DNA from: Nageia nagi
Taxonomy: Eukaryota > Pinophyta
Direction of reading: 5' to 3'
DNA: 64,000 bases
Assembly: GCA_050084985.1 (NCBI GenBank)
Contig: JBITNC010000001.1
Location: forward strand, 8,184,001-8,248,000
Shown here: piece after piece, positions 1 to 10,964 of the stretch
Position numbering within the stretch: position 1 is the stretch's first letter
Layout of the letters: the number at the start of each line of letters is the position of its first letter
The notes under the pieces: generated by a model
What the model was told of the DNA's origin: nothing
The model's database searches: none
Seen by the model: the letters and a program-made list of their open reading frames with translations, nothing else
Made by a program: the position numbers and the translations under genes

Positions 1-113
1 AACACTTAAGATCAAGTGGACCCGAGTGTTACTTCTTACCCATTACTCTCACTTTAGTTTGGTAGGTTCTATTTCTTTTCTCTAGGTTGTATTGATGATC
101 TGGCTCTCCTTAG

Positions 114-370
114 TACCTACTAATTTTGGCCAAATATTTTAACATCATCATTCAAAATCAACAAGCTTTATTTGGTATCTTCATGAATCTTCACCTACCA
201 TTACTTATTTTGGGACCTACTAATTTTAGCAAAAAATGATGATGTCATTATTGAAAATCAATGGGCTCTATTTAGTATCTTCATGAATCATCACCTACCA
301 TTACCTATTCTAGGACGTGTTGATTTTAGCCAAAAATGATGATGTCACTATTGAAAATTGGTGGGTTCTA
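114..370. repeat. 100-bp tandem subrepeats in the LTR
   Basis: About three units with 100-bp spacing begin near 114, 214 and 314. Each carries a cctactaattttagc-like start, a gatgtcattattgaaaat core and a ggtatcttcatgaatc segment. The same array is present in the right LTR at 12,043, 12,143 and 12,243. Confidence 0.85.
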
Positions 371-424
371 TTAACTTTTGGGCATCTCCTACTGATTATT
401 TAGATATAAATTGGGCCTACTTTT

Positions 425-575
425 ACAATAACTCCCAACAACTATATTTACAATAACTTTTAGAAACTATATTTAGAACAACTACAAGACACTGTATTTA
501 CAATAACTCTCATACATTGTATTTACAAGAACTCCTGAACACTATATTTACAACAACTCCTAGACACTGTATTTA
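425..575. repeat. ~26-bp tandem subrepeats in the LTR (six units)
   Basis: Six degenerate units of the form acaacaactc....acactgtattt follow one another here. The corresponding stretch of the right LTR (12,354-12,428) has only three, so the array changed length in one copy. Confidence 0.8.
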
Positions 576-1559
576 GATTTATCACTTCTCATACAATACT
601 ACCTAGATGTGATACATTTTTCCCCAAACATGAATCTTTTATATATACAGTTCCTAGCCCTTTTGATTGCTAACATGACTTAAGTTTTATCCCTATGAGT
701 TATTACAACACCTACTAGATTGTGACTATAAATTTATAAGGAAAAACATCAAAGACCAAGACTTATATATACAATAGCTGAATGTTGACAACATCTGAAA
801 TTCTTAAAACTTAAGACTAATAGAAGACTCAAAATATTTTTTTGAAAAGAATGAAAGAATAAAAGAATGTAGTGTGTTACTCCAAATTAAAGTGCAATTA
901 TGAAAGAATACAATATTATGGCCGCTCTAGGGGTCTCCACCTGTTGGAGAATAGGATCCACTATTTGATGCTTCTAGTTACCTATTCAGATGTAGATTTT
1001 ATAGGAGTCTTAACTGGTGGAATTAGCTCTACTAGGATGAAGGGGTGCATATTATTATTTAAATATTTAAGATCTTGATAGTTAACTTGTGACAAAATAG
1101 GAGATGCTTGAATCTTCATAGTCTTTACTCTGAAACCCATCAGAATATTTTCTAACCTCCCAACATGTAGGAACCTTGTAATTGCTTCTTGGGTGAGATC
1201 ATTTATTTATTGTAAGTCTAAGATTTACTTCTAAGAAAAATATTATTCAAGGAATTAAATGGTATTAGCTACCTTTCTAGAAACACTACCTTGTACATTT
1301 TGTTCCTTCCATATTTTGAAAGCTTTCATTTCAATCAAACAATTTGTTAATAAAGTCCAGTTCTATTGTGATTTGGTGTTTACTAATATCCATATCGAAC
1401 ACCAAATTTTGGAGTTCATATATATCCTAGATATTTCTCAAATATGATTGTTATAGCTTGGGAGTAATGGTAGCTATATCTTTCTCGGTCAAGACTCTTA
1501 ACCAAGTGTACATTTTTTAATAACTGACCTTGGTATATCTAGAGCCAACTGGTGGAGAT

Positions 1560-4380
1560 TGGTTTGCATGTTGAATTATTTGATAGCTTATAGTGTCTGT
1601 TATTTTAACAAATGCAAGTGTGATAAATTCACCATCTTATCTCTAAATTTCTCCACTAATGATTTTCTAAAACCTTTTATGAGCAGTAATAGTTTTAAGT
1701 TATCATTAGATAATACTTTGTTAGCTGCTATAATAGTTTTTAATTCAGCCTCAACCTACTTAACCTTTTGGCCATCTATAATTGTAGCTTGAGATTTAAT
1801 ATCTTGTATGATTTGATTTGCATTATCTAGCTCAACCTTTATTTTTGTTAAGCCCTTCTCAAATTCTAACTTTTGCTTATCAAGCTTTGTAAGCATTTCT
1901 TTATTTTTATTCTGCAGCCCAACCATTATTTTGTCTTTAAGGGAGCAATCTTTTTTATATTAATCTATTTTATTATTCAATCTATCTATCTTAATCTCTA
2001 TTGCTTGAAGGCTTTTACCAATCACCATTGAAGTATTTACAAGGAATTTGGATTGGTCAATTACCAAAGCACTCTACATACTTACATTAATGATAGTTTG
2101 GGAGTAGTATCTAGTTTTTCTTCTTTGAAAGACATCTGTGCTATCTTAATATCTCTCATTTTTGCTACCTTACTCAAAATTCTTGATTGTTGCTTAGGGA
2201 GCATAGGAGGTTTATTAACAAAAGTTTCCTAATCAATGGGTTTTACAATTTATGTAGAAAAAATTGATTTAATATCCTCCTGGGAGGTTATATGAATTAA
2301 AGAATGAGGAGTATTTACACCTGAGGTGGATGCTATGACTTGTTGAGAAGGTTTTGGTTGCTTTGGAGGTGTAGAATCTTGAATTTTTATTTCTTTTTCT
2401 ACTTCCTCCATGACCTTATATTCATCATCAACCTTGTCTATTGGGTTAGAGTCTCCCTCTCAGATTCATCATCATCATTAGTCGATCCACCTTCAAATGC
2501 TACTACTATAGAGCTTCCTGCTCCAAGTACATTTCCCTTACCTTATTGAATTTCCATAAGTTCTTTTTCTAGGACTTCCTCTTTTTATGGGACTTTCTCC
2601 TAAGTAGTAGTTTCTACATTTTGAGGCTCTTGTAATTCCTCTATATTAAAGATTTTTGCCTAATTTACCACAAAATCTAATGTCTCTTCTATGATTTTGG
2701 GAGGTGGTGGCGCAGTCCTTTATGATCTTGGCTATGTAGTGTAGGGTTTCTTTACTATTTTTCTTCTTTTTTGAGGTCTATTACTTTTGAGAAAGGGTTT
2801 GAATTCTCCTTTTCCTTTTAGAAGATGACTCATAGGAAGTAGTAGCAATGTCTGAGGGGTTTTGTTCTCCCTTCTTGGCAAGCTCTTCTAAGCTAGATGG
2901 TTGTCCAACCTGTATCTTACTCTTGTAACTATTTTTTCTCAAAAATTAGGGGGAAGAGACTAGCCCAACTCTAGCAAGGGATCTTTGGAATACTTTGACT
3001 CCTAAAACTTATCATATTTGAATTTTTCAAATAATTCATTCTCAATATGATGGATTTTTGTTGTGTATTCAAATCTAAACTTTGTGAAATAATGAATATT
3101 ATTGGAGCTCCAAGCCAAATTTGTTAGTTGGGTGAGGACATTTGGGTCGAGGGCAAAATCTTGTCACTTTTTTTTCTAGCTCCTATATTTCTTTATCTCC
3201 TCAAGGGTATATCTACAATAGATTTAAAAATACCCTTGGACCCATAGTTGGTACTTATAGCACATATTTGCCTACCCATCTCTATGGAATATAGCTGAAG
3301 GGTTACATACTTTGAAAAGAAAAAGAGTTTTTCAAAATACCCATACCTCATAATCATAATGCAGTTTTTGAGAAAATACCAATCATCAACTTTATTTTCT
3401 CCTTATAACTCCTGAATAATGCTCTTGCATATTTTGTTAGGGAGCCTTCCTATCAAAATTTGCACTATTGTTGCATAACATTTATCCATGAACTCATAAT
3501 ATGATCTATGCAACTTGCTCAAGATTGGAACCCTCAAATCAATTAGTATTGGTCCAGTACTTAGGTTTACTAGTTGAATTGGTAGTCTTGCCTCCACAAG
3601 TTTGTCAAGGTTTTGATGTGCCAGGAGCCACCAAAGATATGAAGAGTGTCTTTTCAATTTTGAAAAGACATCTTATAATTGCCAATGTCTATAACACCTC
3701 TCTATCCCTCTTCTTTTCAAATAAAGCTATTTCATAGGTTATCTAGAGCTGTGTGGTTCTTCTTCCTTGATATATTTCATCAATCCAATTAATCATTTCA
3801 TCTTCATTTTTATAAAAATTACCTTTCTCTTTTTTTAAATCTATCTATTTTTTCACATGGAAAGTCTAATCAGCTAGAACAATAAATGCTTAAAGAATAG
3901 AATTAGGGGATTACTCAAGTATTCCTTCAAATTTTGGCTCTAACTCTTCTTCTTGCTCTTAGTCCTTGAATATTTCTATTTCATAACCTTGCTAGTTATG
4001 CCTATGTGCCACTGAATACAGTAGCTTGGGGTAGGTGAATGATTCATAGGGAACATAATAAGTAAGGCCCTGGTCATTCATGATGTTTCTCTTTGAATGT
4101 GCTAAAGATTTCCCTTTTTTGGAAACTTTGGGACTCATATGTTGTAGAAGGATGTGATTGGGGTTGGTCATCCATGTATCAATGTCATTCATTAGCCTCA
4201 TCTTAATCCAGTGTACCCTTGGAGCATTCTAGAGGTATTCCTCTTAATTGGCAATCATGTTGGCATCCACTTGTTCTACTTTAGCTGGAGTTGATGGTTT
4301 GTAAGTTTTCATGGTGGCAACACTCTTTTTAGAACCTCTGGTTTGCATTTGGGACTTAGAATCCACACTCTATAAGGTCC
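1560..4380 (-). pseudogene. third ORF of the gypsy element, downstream of integrase; C-terminal coiled coil
   Basis: Minus-strand reading frames remain protein-like for about 2.8 kb after the integrase, broken by scattered stops and frame changes. The N-terminal part (about 4,380-3,990) reads MRLMNDIDTWMTNP and SLAHSKRN. The next part (about 3,740-3,300) includes LVEARLPIQLVNLSTGPILI. The middle (about 3,000-2,300) is acidic and proline/glutamate rich, with a run of prolines before KIIEETLDFVVN. The C-terminal part (about 2,060-1,560) is a Lys/Glu/Leu-rich heptad-like segment (LTKLDKQKLEFEKGLTKIKV), a clear coiled-coil candidate. I do not recognise the family. It occupies the position of env-like or extra ORFs in some plant Ty3/gypsy lineages, but I see no signal peptide or membrane segment that would support an envelope. 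Confidence 0.6.
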
Positions 4381-4844
4381 TTCAACTTTATCTCTCCTTT
4401 CTCAATTCAGCTCTACAAACACTATGCTTTGGTTACTGTGGAAACTCGTATACTCAAAAATGGCTAAGTGTTGAATCAAAGGGTAAGTAGGATATTGTAT
4501 TCATCCAAGGTTTGTGACTAACATCTATTAATGGTAATCGATGCTTAAGATGTTGAGATCTATGCATTATACAGATTGAGTGTCAATAGGTTAGATATTT
4601 TAACTTGGAGTGCACTAATTTTTAATTAGGATAATAGTATGATATTTTGAGATATATAAAGAAATATTTCCTTAAATGTTGCTCTATTCAGTTGACATCT
4701 TAGTAGCAAATTGACATTAATCCTACATCATGCTAAATTAATGTTGAGCATTAACAACTACTTACTTTCTTGAAATCTATGTCTAGAAGATGTACAGGTC
4801 TTAATTTTTTTTTGAAATTATGTACATTATACAATTTTTGGTTG
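4381..4844. other. non-coding spacer between integrase and third ORF
   Basis: AT-rich sequence with stops in all frames, including gagatatataaag near 4,650. No motif assigned. It may hold the leader or splice signals for the third ORF, but nothing here proves it. Confidence 0.4.
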
Positions 4845-5950
4845 GTTTATAAAATTACCTTATCACCTGATAATGCTTCAAATAGACCCCGTTGATAGGA
4901 ATAGGTAATTCTTGGGACCCAATGATGTCATGTAATTTGAATGCATTACTTTGCATGGCTTGAGTGATGATATAATACCTGCTCCAAAGAGAATCATTTT
5001 TTTGGTGTCTTTCAAGCTTTTATCTCTCCTCATCCCATTTGAGAACAATGCCACCTCATTCAAACTTCACTCGAGAAGACATTTTTTATCAAACCATTTC
5101 TTAACAATGTGCTAGCAATGCTGAAATGACTCATATGCTTTGTTTTGATCTTCTTCCAAATTTAGGAGCTGATTATACATGGATTGTAGTGGCTTAAAGT
5201 CATGGTGCTCCATTTCTTGTAAGATTTTTAATGCTGGTAATTCAACGTGTATTGGTAACATAGGTCTTTTACCATATACTAGTACATATGGGGATGTTTT
5301 GATTACTAATTTAATGTTGATCCTATCTACCCACAATGCAAAGTCCAATTGTGTATGCCATTGTCTGGGATTCCTTTCAATTATTCTTTTGATGATTTGG
5401 TTAGTTTTTATTAGTTGATTTAGCTAAAACATTACCTTATGGGTAATAATTTGAAGATAATAACCAATATATCGCATATTCAACAACCAAGTTTGATAAG
5501 TTACCTCCAATAAATGTTGGGCCATTATCTGAGATAATAGTATGTGGGATTCCAAAGCGAGTGATTATTATTTTGAACATTTATATCACTACTTATTGAT
5601 TTGCATTCTTACATGGCATAGCTTTTGACCATATAGTATATTAATCTATTGCAATCAAGATGAATTTATGGCTTACTGAAGAATTTGGATTTATAACACC
5701 AATGAAGTCCATACCCCATTATTGGAAGGGTACCTCAACTACCATAGGTTTAAGAGGCATAGCAACTTGCCTTCTTTTTCCCACAAATCTACTGCATTTA
5801 TCACATTCTCGAGCAATCTTGAATGAATCTTGAAATATGGTGGGCCAATAATACTTAGCTTATTTTTGCTATTGTAGTTGGTCCACTATAATACCTGCTA
5901 GAGGATCCATAATAAAATTCATGCAATATTTTTTGGGATTCATCATGAGT
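4845..5950 (-). pseudogene. integrase of the gypsy element
   Basis: Minus-strand frames read RECDKCSRFVGKRRQ (second half of the HHCC zinc-binding region), then GMDFIG with the first catalytic Asp, AIDYYTIWSKAMPCKN, and IISDNGPTFIGG with the second catalytic Asp. At 5,112-5,348 follows a segment with the typical SPYVLVYGKRPMLPIHVELP. The tail at 4,860-5,060, read across frames, carries a chromatin-proximal GPY/F-type module (SLW..YYIITQ, then PIPINGVYLKHY). Several in-frame stops make it non-functional. Confidence 0.85.
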
Positions 5951-6059
5951 CACACATATTAATAGAGTTTAATCAAAGTTCTTTCTACACATACTATCAT
6001 CTATTGTCACAAAATTTAGGGCATGCAAATTGAATCTTCTTCTCTAAAATTTATTTCAA

Positions 6060-6690
6060 GATTCAGGATATTTATGAATTTGAAAATAAAAAATAAATTG
6101 CTTAATCCAATCACTTTCTTCATTAAGTTATTGCTCATTTGCTATGATAGCAATCATATATGAAGCTTTAGCTATATTTTGACATAGAGCCCTACATTTG
6201 ATCAGTTTGGTTAGTTTAATTTCTATATCATATTCCATTATTTTAGTAATCCAACCAACCTTTCCTTCACCTAAGTCTCCTTGTATAACATAATTTCTTA
6301 CATCTGGATGGATAGTAAATACAAAGATTCTATTATGGGAGACATAATGCTTGAATTTTTTAAGTCCCTTCATTATGAAAAACACTTTCTTTTCAATAAA
6401 TAAGTACCTTTTCTGGTGTTAATGTAGTGTTTGACTATGAAAGGCAATCAGATGTTCTTATTTCTTATCATCTTTCTGTGCTAGAATTGTAGCAATGCTT
6501 CTTTCTACTCCATATGCGTACATGATAAAATATTTTGACATATCAAAATTTTTAAGTATAGAAGCTTTTGTTATAGCCCTTTTAATTTATTTAAAGGCTA
6601 TTTTTGCTTCATTTGATCAAGATAATATAGCATCTTTCTTTAGCATTGAAATGATTAGGGATATAATCTCTAAAAATCATTAATGAATTT
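6060..6690 (-). pseudogene. gypsy-type (connection-like) RNase H region after RT
   Basis: The clear part is at 6,128-6,385: FIMKGLKKFKHYVSHNRIFV, HPDVRNYVIQGDLGEGKVGW and MEYDIEIKLTKLIKCRALCQ. This is the usual block between reverse transcriptase and integrase in Tat-like elements, a derived RNase H without obvious catalytic acids. Frames upstream to 6,690 show the RT-RNase H linker with several stops. Confidence 0.65.
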
Positions 6691-6699
6691 TCTAACAAA

Positions 6700-7350
6700 A
6701 TTGATCTAAGTAAGGAATGATTGCAAGGCTTTCTTGTTGGATGAGAGTAGAAATACTTTAATATATTTCACTATGTCTAGATCAATTGCTAATCCCACCT
6801 CTGAGACAATGTGGCCAAGTAATTTTCCTTGGTTAACCATAAAAATAGATTTTTTTGGATTAATTAAAATACTAAATTCCATGCATTTTTCAAAAACTTG
6901 TCTAAGATGTTTTAGATAATCCTTTTTGCTCTTAGAGAATACTCTAATATCATCTAAATAGACTAAGATAATCTTATTTATTAGGTCACCAACTGCATGA
7001 TACATGGCTATTTGAAAAGTAGCTCTCGCATTAGAAAAATCAAAAGATATTCTTTGAAAAATAAATGTTTTCCATTTAGTTGTAAATGTAATTTTGTACT
7101 GATCTTCATCTTTGACCCAAATTTGTTAAATCTTGAGCAGCCATCAATTATTGAAAAGTAGCAAGCTCTGAGTACTGTATGTAGGATCTATTCTATAGGT
7201 GGAAGAGAATAATTATCTTTGAGAGATAATTCAAATTTCTAAAATCAACACACAGTCTAATTTCCCCACTCTTCTTTCTAATAGAAACTAGATTTACAAC
7301 CTAAGAAGAATGCTTGATAGGATAAATAATTTCTGAATCAAGTAATTTGA
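6700..7350 (-). pseudogene. reverse transcriptase of the gypsy element
   Basis: Frames read SIRKKSGEIRLCVDFRNLN near 7,300-7,240, a substrate-binding RT block. The active site appears as ILVYLDDIRVFSKSK near 6,960-6,910, with both catalytic aspartates kept. HLRQVFEKCMEFSILINPKK and GKLLGHIVSEVGL follow, the standard Ty3/gypsy RT palm and thumb motifs. Stops and frameshifts occur between 7,240 and 7,010. Confidence 0.9.
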
Positions 7351-7799
7351 TTAATTCTTATTTCATGAGTTCTTCTATTTTTAGGTTGATTGGCCTTTAT
7401 TTTTATCTATATGGTTTGGCATCTAGTTCAAGCTCAATTATGTGTTGGATGACACTTATCATATGTCTTAAGATAATCATAAATCTAAGTAATTACTTTG
7501 AAAAACTCATGATAAATTTGATATAGAACAACTTTTTCTTCATTAAAATACTCTACACGTATCTTTATATATCTACCAGGTTCTATTTCTAGCTCAATAT
7601 AACTCTTGTTCTGGATGGCCAACGATTTAGTTTTTTGAACATCTTTTGAATCAAATAGTCTTTTAAAAGAGAGTAATCCTTTTGGTATAATATTATTTTT
7701 GAATTGGATAACATCTGATTCTTGAAAATAATTAAGTAATTCTAGAATACCAAATGTGAGCTACTACTTCATCCAACAAAAAGTTCATTATATGTTCAT

Positions 7800-8465
7800 C
7801 AAAATCAAATACTTGCTAAAAATTTGTAGAATCAAGTACTGAGGGCCTGCATTGAACTTTGACTCCAAGAGTTTCTCTTATATAATGAGCAGGGTTATAA
7901 TGTGCCTCTTTACTAGCAAATGCATCAACTATTTGGTTGTACCTTCTAAGAATAGATATACAATTAATAGCTAATAATGACTCTAATAAATTCGAAGCTC
8001 TATTCCTATAGGTCTTCAAATAATTATGTTTTACATTAATATGGTTTTTGACTTAGTTTATGACCAATTCTAAATCACCATGGATAATTAGGCATCTGAT
8101 TCCTATACTGATCGCTTTAGATAACCTTAAATAAAAGGATTTATACTCAACAATATTATTTGTACAAATTCATGTAAATCTAAAGGAGAATCTTTTCATA
8201 TGTCCTTTTTAAGATTTTGAATACAACTTCAACTCCACATCCATGCTTACATCTAGATCCATCATAGTACATCATCCATACCTCATGCTTCTTTTTAGAT
8301 GTGATTGAGATTTGTTGGACATCTTCATATAAATAATAATTACCTATGCCATTATCTGTGATATGATAATTTAAATCATTTGTTAAAAGAAATTCAGTTG
8401 TTAGGAGTGATTCTCTAAGTGTATCCCTTTCAAATACTTCCATAGGTTGAGGACCATTCAAATAG
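7800..8465 (-). pseudogene. additional RNase H domain between protease and RT
   Basis: A complete RNase H fold can be followed on the minus strand. WMMYYDGSRCKHGCGVEVVF at about 8,280-8,210 gives the first Asp. VEYKSFYLRLSKAIS near 8,140 gives the Glu. IRCLIIHGDLELVIN near 8,095-8,050 gives the second Asp, followed by one in-frame stop. NQIVDAFASKEAHYNPAHYI at 7,935-7,880 gives the last Asp. The four catalytic acids D-E-D-D are therefore all in place. The domain lies upstream of RT, separate from the derived RNase H after RT. Extra RNase H domains of the archaeal-like type are known in the Tat lineage; I recall the usual position as after RT, so this order deserves checking. Confidence 0.8.
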
Positions 8466-8596
8466 TTTTTTTCTATGATCTTTTTAAGGTGAACACTTTT
8501 GGTGCCCTCATTCAGAATTTTTACTTGTTCATTTTAGAAGGAAAGTAAGAGATGAGTATAGTCTAAAGCTAAGTGTCCTCCCAATTTAGCAGCAAA

Positions 8597-9040
8597 TTAT
8601 TTGGATAGACATATTTCAAATAGAAGTGTAAGATCAACCATAATGATATCTTGAATAACACAAATGTCAGGGAATGCATTCAAAGTTATTAGGACTCCTT
8701 TAACACTACCAGCAAAATCCACAAAGGAAGAATCCAATTGTATGATACCATTAATACATCTTATAATGTACAACTTCATTTCATTTGCAATAGCTTTAGA
8801 AATTACAATTATTGTAGCTTTGGTATCTATCATATAGTTTTTTACTACCCAACCTTCTAATCTTAGGAATAAATAGAATGGTGGGGGTCTTCTTATACCT
8901 ATGGAAGTTGGAAGGACATCATCGAATATTGAAAATATGATATTTCTTTCATTTTCCTTTTTCTTATTATTTTTTAGTTTCAAAGTTCCTTGCAAAAGAT
9001 CTAATTGACTTGGTGTCTTTAATACATCATACATAATCAT
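8597..9040 (-). pseudogene. retropepsin-like protease of the gypsy element
   Basis: This 147-codon open stretch reads RPPPFYLFLRLEGWVVKNYM followed by IDTKATIIVISKAIANEMKL. That matches the retropepsin entry in plant gypsy elements, where the active site is DTGA; here the Gly is replaced by Lys (DTKA), which should inactivate it. It lies between gag and the additional RNase H, as expected for a gag-pro-pol order. Confidence 0.75.
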
Positions 9041-9479
9041 CTTAGAAGGAGTTTTCTTTAGTTCTTCTATAATATTATATGGAGTATATGGGATAAGCTT
9101 ACTTGATTTTGTTTGTTGATGTGTTTTGAATTATTGAGTGGCTTTTTCTTTATGATAATATATAATAAAAGGATACCTTAATGCATTAGGTATCTCCTTA
9201 TTTGGGACTTATTTTTTGGCTACAGTGGGGTTTATTTTAGCAAAGGATATTAGTACCCAAATTCTAATAAACACTATTTGTATGTACCTAGAATTGATCT
9301 TATTGATTTTCTTGTTGAGCTAAGGGAGCCTTATATTTCTTTGATTCTAGTTGTACTAGAATAAATACTCAATTTTGTTGAGTAATTTGAGGTTACTTTA
9401 GAGCCATTAAGGAGGAAGCTCTAGTTTGAACATAATTTGCTTATTCTTCACCATATCTCAAAAGTCAAAACTTTACCAT

Positions 9480-10790
9480 GGTGAGATTAGTAGTAGGATC
9501 TTATACAAGTTCCACCATCTAGTCTGAATGTAATATCAAATATTGATGATAAACAATATGAGTCTAAAAGAGAGGAGCTGAACATGGAGGACACCATTTC
9601 ATAATTCTTGGAGCATCACTTTCTATATAACTCATAATAATAACATTTTCAATTATTTTGGGGACATTTGATTATTCTGGCTAGTTCATCTTGGGTTAGA
9701 ATCTAGGTTGGTACTAGTTATCATATTTTTTATAATTGAAACCTTGACTCTACCTTTCTTGTAGAATGAGCTTAATGGTAAGGTTCCTAATAGTTACCTC
9801 TAATTACCTTATCCTTTTCTCAGTTTGAGAATTAGGATCAATACTAGTAGTAGTGGATGCAAGAGTAGGTAATGATGGTGTTTGATTCTGGACAATAGGT
9901 TTGGGAGGAGGTGGTAAGGCTAAAACTCCAAGATGAGCAATTTGTGAGACTTTTTTAGGAGGTAAACTAGGAAATAATGGCATAATAGTTCTAGGTTGCA
10001 TCTTTCCAAAGGATACCAAGATATATTCAAAATTTTTTGCTATCTAGAAAACATTTGGAAATGTATCTCTTGACATGACAATGAGCATATTAAGGTTTGA
10101 GAGAAATGCCTTCCTATATATACCAAGCTTGTGCACTTGTTGGTCAAAATCTTATTGGAATAGGTTTCCATATTTTCTCAAATCTGATATTGAGATCATT
10201 AATGGACTCATGCTGATATCTTTTGATATATGCTATAAGGCTAAGGAATGTACTATCATCACCATCTATAGCAAATCTTTTAATTAAATCTTGACATAAC
10301 TCTCTCTATGAATTTATATATTGGGGGTGAGAGTTCTAAACCATTCAATTGCTTTGTCTTCAAAAGAGTGTGATAATAATCTAGTCATCACCATTTCATC
10401 AGTGATATCAAAGCTTGTAGCCAACAATGATACATATTGATAGTGTTCATACGATGTTTTACTCGACCCATCATACTTAGGCAAAACTTTGAATGTTGCT
10501 TGAGGTATATCAAGGGAGTTAGTAGCAACAACTAAAGGATGACTATTATTCCAAGAAGAAAAATTAGCTAGCTATGCCATGCTTGAAGTATTGGTATCAG
10601 GTGAAAGATTTTCTAGGGTTGAATCAAATATAGTTAATAGTGGAATTTCTTTTAAAGGAACTATAGGGGATACAACCTAGGAAATCTTTCTCCTAATCCT
10701 CCTATGAAGAACTAATAGCTCTTGAAACCTAGGTTGTTTAAGGGACTTTTTGACACTACTTCTAGTAAGTCTACATTTTGGAGGTGTCAG
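9480..10790 (-). pseudogene. gag region of the gypsy element
   Basis: The capsid-like signature EDKAIEWFRTLTPNI is read at about 10,370-10,320, followed in shifting frames by a segment with YIKRYQHESINDLNIRFEKI. Downstream, at 9,804-10,019, is a proline/serine-rich stretch. No intact zinc knuckle was found. Numerous stops. Confidence 0.7.
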
Positions 10791-10933
10791 GGTTCAAAAT
10801 ACTGATTGGTTGATAACAAAATCACCAATAAGGTTAAAATAACCTTATAATATTTGAAGAATCTAATTGATAGTACACCAAAAATAGCTATCTAGCCTAT
10901 TTATGCTTATTAAATATGGAATATTAGTTCGCA

Positions 10934-10950
10934 TCCCATCAGATGTGCCA
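10934..10950 (-). promoter_or_regulatory. primer binding site candidate
   Basis: On the minus strand TGGCACATCTGATGGGA begins 14 bases inside the 5' LTR. A related block, TGGCATGCCCGATGGGAC, occupies the same place in the element at 44,366-49,090. The leading TGG matches the complement of a tRNA CCA end. It is not the initiator-Met site; I could not match it to a tRNA from memory. Confidence 0.55.
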
Positions 10951-10964
10951 AAAATGAAAGTTTC

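Larger units (their letters stand above)
1..912 (-). repeat. 3' LTR (partial) of the gypsy element
   Basis: This stretch aligns by eye with 11,928-12,758, apart from indels in subrepeats. It ends in the LTR-like terminus aataca at 912; the two copies diverge immediately beyond that point. The outer end lies before base 1. Immediately inside, at 918-940, is a ctctagggg motif that recurs next to the left LTR of the element at 44,366, supporting a family relationship. Confidence 0.85.

Noticed and set aside
1560-4380. envelope gene in the gypsy element
   Set aside because: Position fits, but no signal peptide, membrane segment or Cys pattern was seen; described only as a third ORF.
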